A stretch of 64,000 nucleotides of DNA from Alphaproteobacteria bacterium (lineage in GTDB: Bacteria; Pseudomonadota; Alphaproteobacteria; Rhizobiales; GCA-2746425), in contig JANSWZ010000002.1 of assembly GCA_024743215.1 (NCBI GenBank), positions 372,001 through 436,000 on the forward strand, in the 5' to 3' direction. Position 1 is the stretch's first letter. Each line of letters begins with the position of its first letter. Of the stretch, positions 9,085 through 16,520 are shown piece by piece. The notes under the pieces were generated by a model. That model did no database searches. It saw only the letters and a list, made by a program, of their open reading frames with translations, and was not told where the DNA came from. A program made the position numbers and the translations under genes.

Positions 9085-9992
9085 TGCATATTCCTTTCTT
9101 GGTGTATGTGAGATTGCGCCGCAATTGCGGCTATGCCCACGATTCCCGCTTTTTCCCGAAGCACAGACGTGAGAATATCGATGTTGTGGTTTGGTATGAG
9201 TTCATTCAGGTGACGCTCGATCTCGGCGACAAACCCTTCTGCAAGTCCAATTCCCCCACCAATCACAATCATTGGGGGATCTATTACGAAGGAAATGTCC
9301 CTGCAGAGCTTCGCCACGCGTAGCGCTGAGGTAGAAACGATCCTCCGCGCCCACGCCTTGCCCTCTCGAGCATTTTCAAAGACTGACTTGGACGAGTGCT
9401 CAATGCCTGTCTCCGTCAAGGCCTGGTTGGCAATCCAACGGCCGGTGGCCAGGTCTTCAAATGGTTCGGCGCCACCATCTGATGCCGTCAGATTCTGGGA
9501 GACCAGGCCAAAATGCCCCGCCAGGCCCCGCTGCCCTTGCAGCAATTTTCCATTGCAAACAATCCCGCCTCCCAATCCTGTGGAAACAGTGAGGTAAACA
9601 AGATCTGACCCCTGCCCTGCGCCATATATATGCTCGCCCCATGCGGCAGATTGTGCATCATTCAGAACTTCAAAATGAGCGCCAATTCGGGACAATGAAG
9701 CCGCTATATCGAATGGCTTACCGACAGATAGGGTCGCCGGATTGACACTTTTCCAAACTCCGCTTTCCACCTGTCCCGAAACAGTAACGCCAACACAGTC
9801 GAATTCACCCCTCCACTGAATAGCCACTTCATGAAGAGCTGACATCCACTCGACCGGACCGGCATCGCGCAATGTTGGAAGAAGGCGGGAAGTCAAAACC
9901 TTGTTGCCACGCACCAGGGCTACCAGGATTTTAGTGCCGCCAATATCAGCTGCAAGAACCGGTATGTCCTGCAAAACGGCAGAAGGGGTCAT
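9081..9992 (-). CDS. ROK-family sugar kinase, probable N-acetylmannosamine/N-acetylglucosamine kinase
   Basis: Probably phosphorylates the imported N-acetylhexosamine with ATP so that NanE and NagA can act. The ROK phosphate loop LAADIGGTKILVA is at about residues 13-25, the catalytic Asp lies in LNDAQSAAWGE, and GLGGGIVCNGKLL and GHFG follow. The usual ROK zinc motif CxCGxxGC after the GH is absent: the stretch reads LVSQNLTASDGGAEPFEDLATG. NanK proteins of some bacteria also lack zinc, so activity need not be lost. It overlaps nanE (ATGA) and the binding protein (ATGA). Confidence 0.9.
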   Translation of the reverse strand: MTPSAVLQDIPVLAADIGGTKILVALVRGNKVLTSRLLPTLRDAGPVEWMSALHEVAIQWRGEFDCVGVTVSGQVESGVWKSVNPATLSVGKPFDIAASLSRIGAHFEVLNDAQSAAWGEHIYGAGQGSDLVYLTVSTGLGGGIVCNGKLLQGQRGLAGHFGLVSQNLTASDGGAEPFEDLATGRWIANQALTETGIEHSSKSVFENAREGKAWARRIVSTSALRVAKLCRDISFVIDPPMIVIGGGIGLAEGFVAEIERHLNELIPNHNIDILTSVLREKAGIVGIAAIAAQSHIHQERNMQ

Positions 9993-10660
9993 GACACTAT
10001 CCCATCGCGTGTAATGGCATCGCGGAACCAGCCGGTCACGACTTCTGTGCGCGTGATGGCTGAGCCGACAACAACAGAGTCAGCCCCGGCCAAAATGGCT
10101 GATGCTGCCGCGTCAGGCGTATTGTACCGCCCTTCTGCTATTACAAAACTGCCGAGTTTGGCCAATTCCGACACCAACTCCAGATCAGGCGATTCAGGCA
10201 CTTCCCCAGTCGTGTATCCGGACATTGTTGTGCCCAGGATATCAGCGCCCAGTTTTTGCGCATTGATCCCATCTCCCAGGCAGGAACAGTCTGCCATCGA
10301 CAGAATGCCGAGGGACCTTATGGTTTCTATCGCGGCAGCGACCGTCTCTGGACGCGGGCGGTCGGTGGCATCGACTGCCACAATATCTGCACCAGCAGAC
10401 ACCAGATCATTTATGTCTTGAATGAAGGGCGTTATGCGAACCGGGCTTTCGACCAGATCAACTTTCACTATTCCAATAATGGGGCAATCCACAACGGCGC
10501 GCACAGTTTGAACGTTGACGACACCTTCGATGCGAACACCTGCGGCACCGCCCAGAACAGCAGCCTGTGCCATAGCAGCAATAATGGATGGAGTGTCCAT
10601 GGGTCCGCCCACACAAGGCTGACATGAAACAATAAGTCGTTTGTTTAGTTTTTGCAGCAC
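9989..10660 (-). CDS. nanE: Putative N-acetylmannosamine-6-phosphate 2-epimerase
   Basis: Interconverts ManNAc-6-phosphate and GlcNAc-6-phosphate. The 223-residue TIM barrel has the family N-terminus LIVSCQPC, then GGAAGVRIEG, the catalytic-lysine strand GIVKVDL, a DATDRPRP phosphate region and IAEGRYNTPDAAASAILAGADSVVVGSAITR at the end. The start is GTG at 10660 with GGGGG eight bases upstream. It is the first structural gene after the operator/promoter. No nanA (sialic acid lyase) is in the window, so ManNAc itself may be the substrate of the pathway. Confidence 0.94.
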   Translation of the reverse strand: MLQKLNKRLIVSCQPCVGGPMDTPSIIAAMAQAAVLGGAAGVRIEGVVNVQTVRAVVDCPIIGIVKVDLVESPVRITPFIQDINDLVSAGADIVAVDATDRPRPETVAAAIETIRSLGILSMADCSCLGDGINAQKLGADILGTTMSGYTTGEVPESPDLELVSELAKLGSFVIAEGRYNTPDAAASAILAGADSVVVGSAITRTEVVTGWFRDAITRDGIVS

Positions 10661-10688
10661 AAACGTACCCCCACAATTCTCAAAGCGG

Positions 10689-10716
10689 AGAGTACCAGTT
10701 AGATACCAGATGTCAA
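10689..10716 (-). promoter_or_regulatory. Predicted promoter of the nanE-nagA operon
   Basis: On the minus strand a perfect TTGACA (10716-10711) is followed 16 bases later by TACTCT (10694-10689), which matches the -10 consensus at three positions. The predicted transcript would start near 10682, about 22 bases before the GTG of nanE. The operator dyad covers the spacer, so binding would block polymerase. Confidence 0.55.
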
Positions 10717-10723
10717 CTGGTAC
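10692..10723. promoter_or_regulatory. Inverted repeat, likely GntR operator
   Basis: GTACCAGTT (10692-10700) and AACTGGTAC (10715-10723) are perfect 9-base inverted arms 14 bases apart. A third TACCAG half-copy lies at 10704-10709. The site is 10 bases from the 3' end of the gntR gene and overlaps the nanE promoter. HutC-type GntR proteins bind similar (A)CTGGT/ACCAG(T) palindromes, so the regulator encoded next to it is the natural ligand. The regulator's effector is probably an amino-sugar phosphate. Confidence 0.65.
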
Positions 10724-10733
10724 TTAACAGTTT

Positions 10734-11489
10734 CTACCTTTGAAGGTCGGTGACGAAGTCAAAGACCTCAGCGTTGTAACAGGTCACCGTGAACTCAATC
10801 GGTTTTCCCAGGGCGGTGCCGCAACACCTTTCAACAATCAGTGCTGGCGCGCCCACTTCTGTCTCCAGCAACTCCGCCTCTTCTGCGCTCATGGTTTTCG
10901 CCGTAATTCGCTGAACCCCTCGCTCCGGCAATGCACCCAAAGCATCCAGCGTGGCATATAATGAAAGCCCGATTGCCTCTGGGGACTTAACGATAACGCT
11001 GGGCACAACAGCTGTTTCCAGTGCTATCGGGCGCTCATTACCAAGCCTTACCCGACGCAGCCTTACGACCGATTCTCCATCGGCCAGTTTGAGCATTTGG
11101 CGTTCCTGCTCCGTCGGATTTGTCGTTTCGGCACTCAACAACCTCATACCCGGTTCTATTCCCCGTGAGCGCATATCCTCTGAGAATCCAAGCAGGTTTG
11201 AGATCTGTTTCCCGACTTTTGCAGCAACGCTTGTCCTGGCTCCGTGGCGCCGAACCAACTGCCCATCAGACACGAGAGCATCAATGGCATGGCGGACAGT
11301 TATGCGAGAAATACCAAGTAATTCAGCCAGCTTGCGCTCACCTGGCAAACTTGCCCCGGGAAGCAGCACTTCATCGTCGATGGCAACCTTGAAAGCATTG
11401 GCAAGGTTTTCATATTTAATTTCGGAAACGGCACGAGCTTCAAACACAGACCTGAGATATTCAATGGTCTTGTTGTTGTTGATATTCAT
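10734..11489 (-). CDS. GntR-family (HutC subfamily) transcriptional regulator of the amino-sugar operon
   Basis: A 251-residue repressor candidate. The N-terminal winged helix is seen as LLPGASLPGERKLAELLGISRITVRHAIDALVSDGQLVRRHGARTSV cut here into its known order, at about residues 38-85. The C-terminal UTRA ligand domain contains EAELLETEVGAPALIVERCC. NagR/DasR of this family respond to glucosamine-6-phosphate or GlcNAc-6-phosphate. It is transcribed ahead of nanE on the same strand, and the inverted repeat at 10692-10723 is its probable operator. Confidence 0.9.
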   Translation of the reverse strand: MNINNNKTIEYLRSVFEARAVSEIKYENLANAFKVAIDDEVLLPGASLPGERKLAELLGISRITVRHAIDALVSDGQLVRRHGARTSVAAKVGKQISNLLGFSEDMRSRGIEPGMRLLSAETTNPTEQERQMLKLADGESVVRLRRVRLGNERPIALETAVVPSVIVKSPEAIGLSLYATLDALGALPERGVQRITAKTMSAEEAELLETEVGAPALIVERCCGTALGKPIEFTVTCYNAEVFDFVTDLQR

Positions 11490-11719
11490 GATGAGCTCTT
11501 TTGCTGTGCTTCAGTCAACCGGACCTAACACATTTGTGTGCCGCTTTGAGTTCTTATTTAAGCGATCATGTACCCGAAGTCCAAGACGCTGTTCCGATCC
11601 AGAAGCAAGCATTAGCGGGTGTTACGCGAGCGAGTATTCCAGTCCTTTCGCACTATTTTTCACACCTCAGCTAACGAGGCCATACCAGATCGTTACTTTT
11701 CTCCGCCAACCATTGAACA

Positions 11720-11827
11720 TCAAGGAAGTGGGCCATGGAGTTGTTTGGCGACCTCTTGCACCTTTGCCTGGAATCCAATCGGGCTGGGACCATCAAGTGG
11801 ATCAACCGGTCGCCTGTCACCCATCAT
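11720..11827 (-). pseudogene. Short reading frame echoing the N-terminus of the Rieske oxygenase
   Basis: A 35-residue frame starts MMGDRRPVDPLDGPSP. The run VDPLDGPSP is identical to residues 8-16 of the Rieske protein encoded at 1675-2736. After that the similarity fades (IGFQAKVQEVAKQL versus KAIKAFLDGMSRFW) and a stop follows. It may be the remnant of a second Rieske gene or a chance match. No other Rieske motif follows in any frame. Confidence 0.3.
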
Positions 11828-12127
11828 ACCGGCAGACTTGCGGCCACCGCCCTCACTCGAGGAAACGGGACGCCAGCTTCTATTGATTGTGGCGTGTTTT
11901 TTTGGGCAGGTGTGGAAAATAGCATTGCCGCGCTGAGGCCTTCTCGACACTTATGAATCTAGATACGAAGCAGATTCTCGAGAGGTCATCGAATCGTTAC
12001 GGCTCACCATGTCCGCAAATCAGGAATCCTGACTTTGGACTCTCCAAATTTTGTGACATATGCGCAACAATTGAAATTCAAAAAGAGGCACTATTGCTGG
12101 CATGTGCCAAATTGCCGCATATAATAA

Positions 12128-12163
12128 TTGACAGAATCTGGATCACGTTCACAATATCGTGAT
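12128..12163 (+). promoter_or_regulatory. Promoter candidate with dyad upstream of the triple-barrel gene
   Basis: TTGACA (12128-12133), 16 bases, then CACAAT (12150-12155). A perfect ATCACG/CGTGAT inverted repeat (12142-12147 and 12158-12163) surrounds the -10, so a repressor site is possible. The leader would be about 90 bases. A TATAAT at 12246-12251 is too close to the ATG at 12255 to serve it unless translation starts at the ATG at 12267. Confidence 0.4.
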
Positions 12164-12254
12164 TGATATATTCGGATGTGGAATTCAATGAACGGTGAAC
12201 TCGGGTAACCAGAAACCTGGGCACGTCATTCATGGATTGCAATGGTATAATTGA

Positions 12255-14297
12255 ATGGGTTGGCAAATGGCTTCCAGGTTAAATGTTCTAAAAGCGTCAA
12301 CAGCGATTGCCATGTTGTCAGCATATGGTTTGGTGGCTGTGAGCAGTGCCTCAGCAAACGATCACAATACAAATTGGGCCGGTGGCTCCTTCGGCTTTCA
12401 TGCAGGCTGGGGGCTTGGAAATTCAAGCACTCAAGAAGAAGGTGATCCTGACGATATTGCGAATGATACTCTGATTTCAGGTGGTCTGTTTGGGGCTCAG
12501 GCGGCATATGATTGGGCCTTTTCCAATGGATTGATTCTTGGTTTGGGGGCGTCATTTTCTGGGACCGATATCAACGGTACCGATGTTGACAAGGAATGCG
12601 CTCCGAATTGCGGTGGTTTTGACGAGACAAAGGTTGACGCCCTTGCCAGCGTGACAGGTCGAGTTGGCTGGGTCGGGAATGATCCTTCGATGATGTTTTA
12701 TGCGCGCGGTGGGTTGGCCTGGGGTCAGATTCATCATGGATGGATCACTGACACCTACGATGAATCCTATTCCAAATCCGCGGGACATTTTGGTTGGACA
12801 GTGGGTGCAGGTATTGAAAAATCTCTCTCAAACTGGCCGGGTGTTACGGCAAGCCTAGAGTATAATTACTACAATTTCGGCAGCGGACGGGAACTGGGCG
12901 TAGTGGATGGCAACGATATTGAGGGTGATCTTGACGTACACACAATCATGTTTGGCCTGAACCTGCGCCCCGGCATGAATGATGGTGATGTTCATGCAGC
13001 TTCAAATGGCGCATATGACTGGACAGGTGTCTCAATTGGTGTGCACGGCGGATGGGGCGCCGGTGCATCTGATAATTATTCCGACTACAGCGATCCTGAT
13101 TGGATTTCAAACGATACGAATTTGAGCGGTGGTCTGCTAGGGCTTCGGTTCGGTTATGACTGGGACATGATGAATAATTGGGTGGTCGGAGTTGGAGCAT
13201 CGATTTCAGGCACTGATATCAATGGTTTTGCTGAAGACAATTACGGTCCTAATGATCTGAGTGGGCTTGACGAAACAAAAGTAACCTCACTTCTCAGCGT
13301 AACAGGTCGTGTTGGCTGGAAAGGGAATAACCCCTCCACATTGTATTATGTCCGGGGTGGTTATGCTCAGGCGCGTGTGGACTATGGCTGGATTCCCTAC
13401 ACGTATGATTATTCCTACACGGGCTCCAATACGCATCATGGTTGGACAGTTGGCGTTGGTAAAGAGCAGGCGCTGCCATTCTGGCCAGGTGCAACGGGCT
13501 TTTTGGAATATAATTACTACAATTTTGGTGACTATCAGGGGATCTCAAACAATTCAGACTACAAAGTTGACGGTCAGCTAGATATTCACGCCGTCATGGT
13601 TGGTGTGAATTTCCGTCCCTGGCAGCAAACCCAGGGGGATGAGTCTGACAAGAATGAACAGTCCGAGCTCACCAATGCTTGGTGGGCAGGCCCATCTCTG
13701 GGTATTCATACTGCCTGGAGCATCGGCGAGACTGACTCGCGGTCTGACTGGGACAGCGACAGTGGAGTAGATACGGACATTGGCGGTGGCCAGATCGGTA
13801 TTCAGGCTGCATATGACTGGGCCATCGGGAATCATTGGGTTCTGGGGCTTGGCGCATCGGTTGCTGCAACAGATATTAATGGTTTTGGTGAAGACGGCGA
13901 CTGCGTAACCGGCTGTGGTGATCTGAGTGAAATCAAGATCGATGCACTGGCGAGTGTAACCGGACGTGTAGGGTGGAATGGTGGCGATGCGTCGACGCTG
14001 TATTACGCACGCGGCGGTATTGCCTGGGCACATGCCAATTATGATTGGCAGCCATCTTCTTACTATTACACTTATACCGGATCAGCATTGCATACCGGCT
14101 GGACAGTTGGTGCTGGTCTTGAAAAGAAAATACCGATGTTTGAAAATGCAACTGTATTTGCTGAATATAATTACTTTGATTTTGGAAGCTGGGAAGATAC
14201 AGACGTCACACCCGACGGTTATTACCTTGACGGAAAATTCAATTTTCACACAGCAAAGATCGGTATGAATTTCAAGTTCAACGGGCCGCAGCAATAG
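12255..14297 (+). CDS. Outer-membrane beta-barrel protein with three tandem porin-like (Omp25/31-type) domains
   Basis: A 680-residue secreted protein. A signal peptide ends near residue 34 (VSSASA). It is followed by three copies of one domain of about 204 residues: 38-241, 253-456 and 474-680, joined by short polar linkers of 11 and 17 residues. Each copy starts with W(A/T)G-S-G-H--W, contains SGTDING-like and SVTGRVGW motifs, a Y(A/V)RGG strand, GWTVG and LEYNYYNFG, and ends with a barrel-closing strand such as FHTAKIGMNFKF. A single copy resembles the 8-stranded Omp25/opacity-type porins of Rhizobiales. Three whole barrels in one chain are unusual. Alternative ATG at 12267. A hairpin terminator follows. 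Confidence 0.9.
   Translation: MGWQMASRLNVLKASTAIAMLSAYGLVAVSSASANDHNTNWAGGSFGFHAGWGLGNSSTQEEGDPDDIANDTLISGGLFGAQAAYDWAFSNGLILGLGASFSGTDINGTDVDKECAPNCGGFDETKVDALASVTGRVGWVGNDPSMMFYARGGLAWGQIHHGWITDTYDESYSKSAGHFGWTVGAGIEKSLSNWPGVTASLEYNYYNFGSGRELGVVDGNDIEGDLDVHTIMFGLNLRPGMNDGDVHAASNGAYDWTGVSIGVHGGWGAGASDNYSDYSDPDWISNDTNLSGGLLGLRFGYDWDMMNNWVVGVGASISGTDINGFAEDNYGPNDLSGLDETKVTSLLSVTGRVGWKGNNPSTLYYVRGGYAQARVDYGWIPYTYDYSYTGSNTHHGWTVGVGKEQALPFWPGATGFLEYNYYNFGDYQGISNNSDYKVDGQLDIHAVMVGVNFRPWQQTQGDESDKNEQSELTNAWWAGPSLGIHTAWSIGETDSRSDWDSDSGVDTDIGGGQIGIQAAYDWAIGNHWVLGLGASVAATDINGFGEDGDCVTGCGDLSEIKIDALASVTGRVGWNGGDASTLYYARGGIAWAHANYDWQPSSYYYTYTGSALHTGWTVGAGLEKKIPMFENATVFAEYNYFDFGSWEDTDVTPDGYYLDGKFNFHTAKIGMNFKFNGPQQ
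12366..12977 (+). repeat. Barrel repeat 1 of the triple-barrel protein
   Basis: Encodes residues 38-241. It includes a Cys pair (KECAPNCGG) in the extracellular-loop region after the SGTDING strand; repeat 2 lacks these cysteines and repeat 3 has DCVTGCGD in the same place. Confidence 0.85.
13011..13622 (+). repeat. Barrel repeat 2 of the triple-barrel protein
   Basis: Encodes residues 253-456 and aligns with repeats 1 and 3 along its whole length (for example SVTGRVGWKGN, YYVRGG, HHGWTVGVG, LEYNYYNFG, LDIHAVMVGVNFRP). The loop cysteines are missing here. Confidence 0.85.
13674..14294 (+). repeat. Barrel repeat 3 of the triple-barrel protein
   Basis: Encodes residues 474-680 and carries the C-terminal strand GMNFKF close to the end, as expected for recognition by the BAM complex. 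Loop cysteines DCVTGC are present. Confidence 0.85.
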
Positions 14298-14344
14298 ATA
14301 CGCTCAACTGGACAAGGTTGTTCAACTCCGAACTGGATTTTGAT

Positions 14345-14370
14345 ACGCTCACTCTGATAAGAGTGAGCGT
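14345..14370 (+). terminator. Hairpin terminator after the triple-barrel gene
   Basis: An 11-bp perfect stem: ACGCTCACTCT (14345-14355), loop GATA, AGAGTGAGCGT (14360-14370), followed by a short TTATCGTT tail. It lies 48 bases after the stop codon. Confidence 0.7.
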
Positions 14371-14429
14371 TTATCGTTCAATTGCGCCACTTGTCTTCTG
14401 GTGCAGACTCCAGTGTGAAAGTGGAAAAT

Positions 14430-16349
14430 ATGGTCCGGACGCCTGTCCAGGGAAATGGGCAAAATAGTGGCCCGCCACCTATCTTGAAGCGTGCTGTTGA
14501 AGCACATCAGATGGGACAATATCAAGCTGCCTCAAAACTGTTCAGAACATCATTGAAGCGGGAGGGCGAGTCGCCTGTTGCCCTGTTTCGGTATGGATTG
14601 CTGAAGTTTGAACAACAACAATATCCGGAAGCCGCCAGGCTTTTTCGCCGCGCGGCGCAGCGCGAACCAAATTCCGGCCCGCTATTTCATTATCTCGGAA
14701 TTTGCCTTGCCGCGATGGAGAAGAATGACGAAGCCATTTCTGCCTATGAATCGGCATTGCGTATTGCTCCCAATCAGGCAGAAACCCACAACAATCTGGG
14801 GCATGTATTGCAATGGTCCGGCCGACTTGAGGAAGCGCAAGCCAGTTACAAGTCTGCTCTTGCAATCAAACCGGACTATTTTGAAGCGCTCAATAATCTT
14901 GCAAATACTCTAAATCTACTTGGTAAGCCAGCAGAAGCGGTGCCCTTGTTTGAAGAGGCATTGATCCGGCAGCCAAGATTTGCGGAAGCAATGGTGAATT
15001 ACGGCAATGTGCTGATTCAACTAGGCCGATTTGACGAAGCCATTGTCCAATATAACAAAGCGCTTCAAATTGCGCCATCTGACAGAGATGCACTGGAATG
15101 CCTGGCGCGAACGTTGCAACTGATGGAACGTGGCGATCAGGCGGTGCCGTTGTGGGAAAAACTGGTTTCTCTTTTCCCAGGTCATGAGGCTTCGCTGATT
15201 GGACTGGGAACGACATTGCGAGAACTTGGTCGACTGGATGAAGCCGTGACCGCCTTTGAGAAAGCCGTTGAAGTTTCACCCAAAAATGTCTCCGGCTATT
15301 ACAATTTGGGCTTGTCCAGATCATTCAAGCGCGACGAACGGCTTTTCGCCGCGCTGCTGAAACTGGAAAGGGGGTTCCCCGGTTCCAACCCGCTTGAAGA
15401 GGTCGAATACCGCTTTACCACTGGCAGAGCCTTTGCGGGGATCAAGGATTATGATCGCTCGTTTCAGGAGTACGACGCTGCAAACCGGCTAAGGCGCTCG
15501 CAGCTGAATTATGACGAAGCTGAAATTTTAGAGCGCTTCACACGAATCCAGAGCGTGTTTAATGACGAGTTTATGAGTAGTCGCGGGCAACTCGGGTCAC
15601 CCTCTGAGCGCCCGGTTTTCATTTTGGGAATGCCGCGTTCGGGGACGACGCTTGCGGAACAAATCCTGTCAAGTCATCCAGCAGTCTTTGGAGCTGGAGA
15701 GCTTACAGGTATGGGCAATGCCATTTCATATATCGCGCAGAAAGTGGATGAGGGACGCTTTCCCGAGGATACTGCCCTGCTTGAAGACAAGGAATTCGCG
15801 CAACTGGGTTCAGACTACCTTTCGGTGCTGGAGAAGTTTTCACCCGCAAATGCCGAGCGGGTTATCGACAAGATGCCAAATAATTTCCTGACTGCTGGTT
15901 TGATTCATCTGATGTTGCCCAATGCCAGGATTGTGCATATGCGCCGCGATCTTCGCGATGTTGCTGTGTCAAATTACACCACAATGTTCAATACTGGTAT
16001 GGAGCACACATATGATTTGGCTGAGCTAGGCCGCTATCTTCGCTCCTATTCACATCATATGGACCATTGGCGCCAGGTTTTGCCACAGAACGCCATGCTT
16101 GAAATCCGATATGAAGATTTAATTACCGATTTGGAAACCCACGCAAGATCGCTTGTGGCTTATTGTGGATTGCCCTGGGACGATGCCTGTCTGAACTTTC
16201 ATGAAACCGAACGCTCTGTTCGGACAGCAAGTGTAACGCAGGTCCGACAACCCATCTACACAAGTTCAGCCGGGCGTTGGCGCGTGTATGAACAGCATCT
16301 CGGTCCGCTTTTGGATCAATTGGAAGGCATTATCCCATCGGAGGCTTGA
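14430..16349 (+). CDS. Tetratricopeptide-repeat protein with C-terminal sulfotransferase domain
   Basis: A 639-residue fusion, probably cytoplasmic. Residues from about 15 to 290 hold some eight TPR units (for example NLGHVLQWSGRLEEAQASYKSAL cut into the A/B helix pattern with NNLA, GNVL, GLG repeats). The rest is a sulfotransferase with the PAPS 5'-phosphosulfate loop GMPRSGTTLAEQILSSHP and the 3'-phosphate region MRRDLRDVAVS. TPR-sulfotransferases transfer sulfate from PAPS to unknown protein, lipid or glycan acceptors. The ATG at 14430 follows GTGGAAAAT; upstream TTG/GTG codons in frame (14382, 14412) are alternatives. It follows the triple-barrel gene on the same strand but after a terminator. 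Confidence 0.9.
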   Translation: MVRTPVQGNGQNSGPPPILKRAVEAHQMGQYQAASKLFRTSLKREGESPVALFRYGLLKFEQQQYPEAARLFRRAAQREPNSGPLFHYLGICLAAMEKNDEAISAYESALRIAPNQAETHNNLGHVLQWSGRLEEAQASYKSALAIKPDYFEALNNLANTLNLLGKPAEAVPLFEEALIRQPRFAEAMVNYGNVLIQLGRFDEAIVQYNKALQIAPSDRDALECLARTLQLMERGDQAVPLWEKLVSLFPGHEASLIGLGTTLRELGRLDEAVTAFEKAVEVSPKNVSGYYNLGLSRSFKRDERLFAALLKLERGFPGSNPLEEVEYRFTTGRAFAGIKDYDRSFQEYDAANRLRRSQLNYDEAEILERFTRIQSVFNDEFMSSRGQLGSPSERPVFILGMPRSGTTLAEQILSSHPAVFGAGELTGMGNAISYIAQKVDEGRFPEDTALLEDKEFAQLGSDYLSVLEKFSPANAERVIDKMPNNFLTAGLIHLMLPNARIVHMRRDLRDVAVSNYTTMFNTGMEHTYDLAELGRYLRSYSHHMDHWRQVLPQNAMLEIRYEDLITDLETHARSLVAYCGLPWDDACLNFHETERSVRTASVTQVRQPIYTSSAGRWRVYEQHLGPLLDQLEGIIPSEA

Positions 16350-16478
16350 ACAGACCCATTTGTTGCGGTCCAAAACGTTCACCTCTGAGACTGTTCAGAT
16401 CATCTGCCCAAAACCACCACAAATATGGCCACAAATCTCACAATGAGGATTTGCTCCGGAACAGCAGTTTTGATGTAT

Positions 16479-16502
16479 CACCTCCGTCTTGAGACGGAGG
16501 TG
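16479..16502. terminator. Bidirectional hairpin between convergent genes
   Basis: A perfect 10-bp stem CACCTCCGTC / GACGGAGGTG with loop TTGA, between the plus-strand sulfotransferase gene and the minus-strand glycosidase gene. There is no T-run on either side, so termination may be partly Rho-dependent. Confidence 0.55.
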
Positions 16503-16520
16503 TGGGCTGTGTTGGTCAAC

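Larger units (their letters stand above)
11490..12254. other. 765-base region without a convincing gene
   Basis: Between the gntR start and the triple-barrel gene. No frame reads as a full gene. It holds a short minus-strand peptide echo of the Rieske N-terminus (11720-11827), a TTGACA promoter candidate (12128) and an ATCACG/CGTGAT dyad (12142-12163). The 11.5-11.7 kb part shows nothing I recognise. Confidence 0.6.

Noticed and set aside
12246-12251. TATAAT just before the triple-barrel start
   Set aside because: Too near the ATG at 12255 and without a -35 match; the TTGACA at 12128 is the better promoter.
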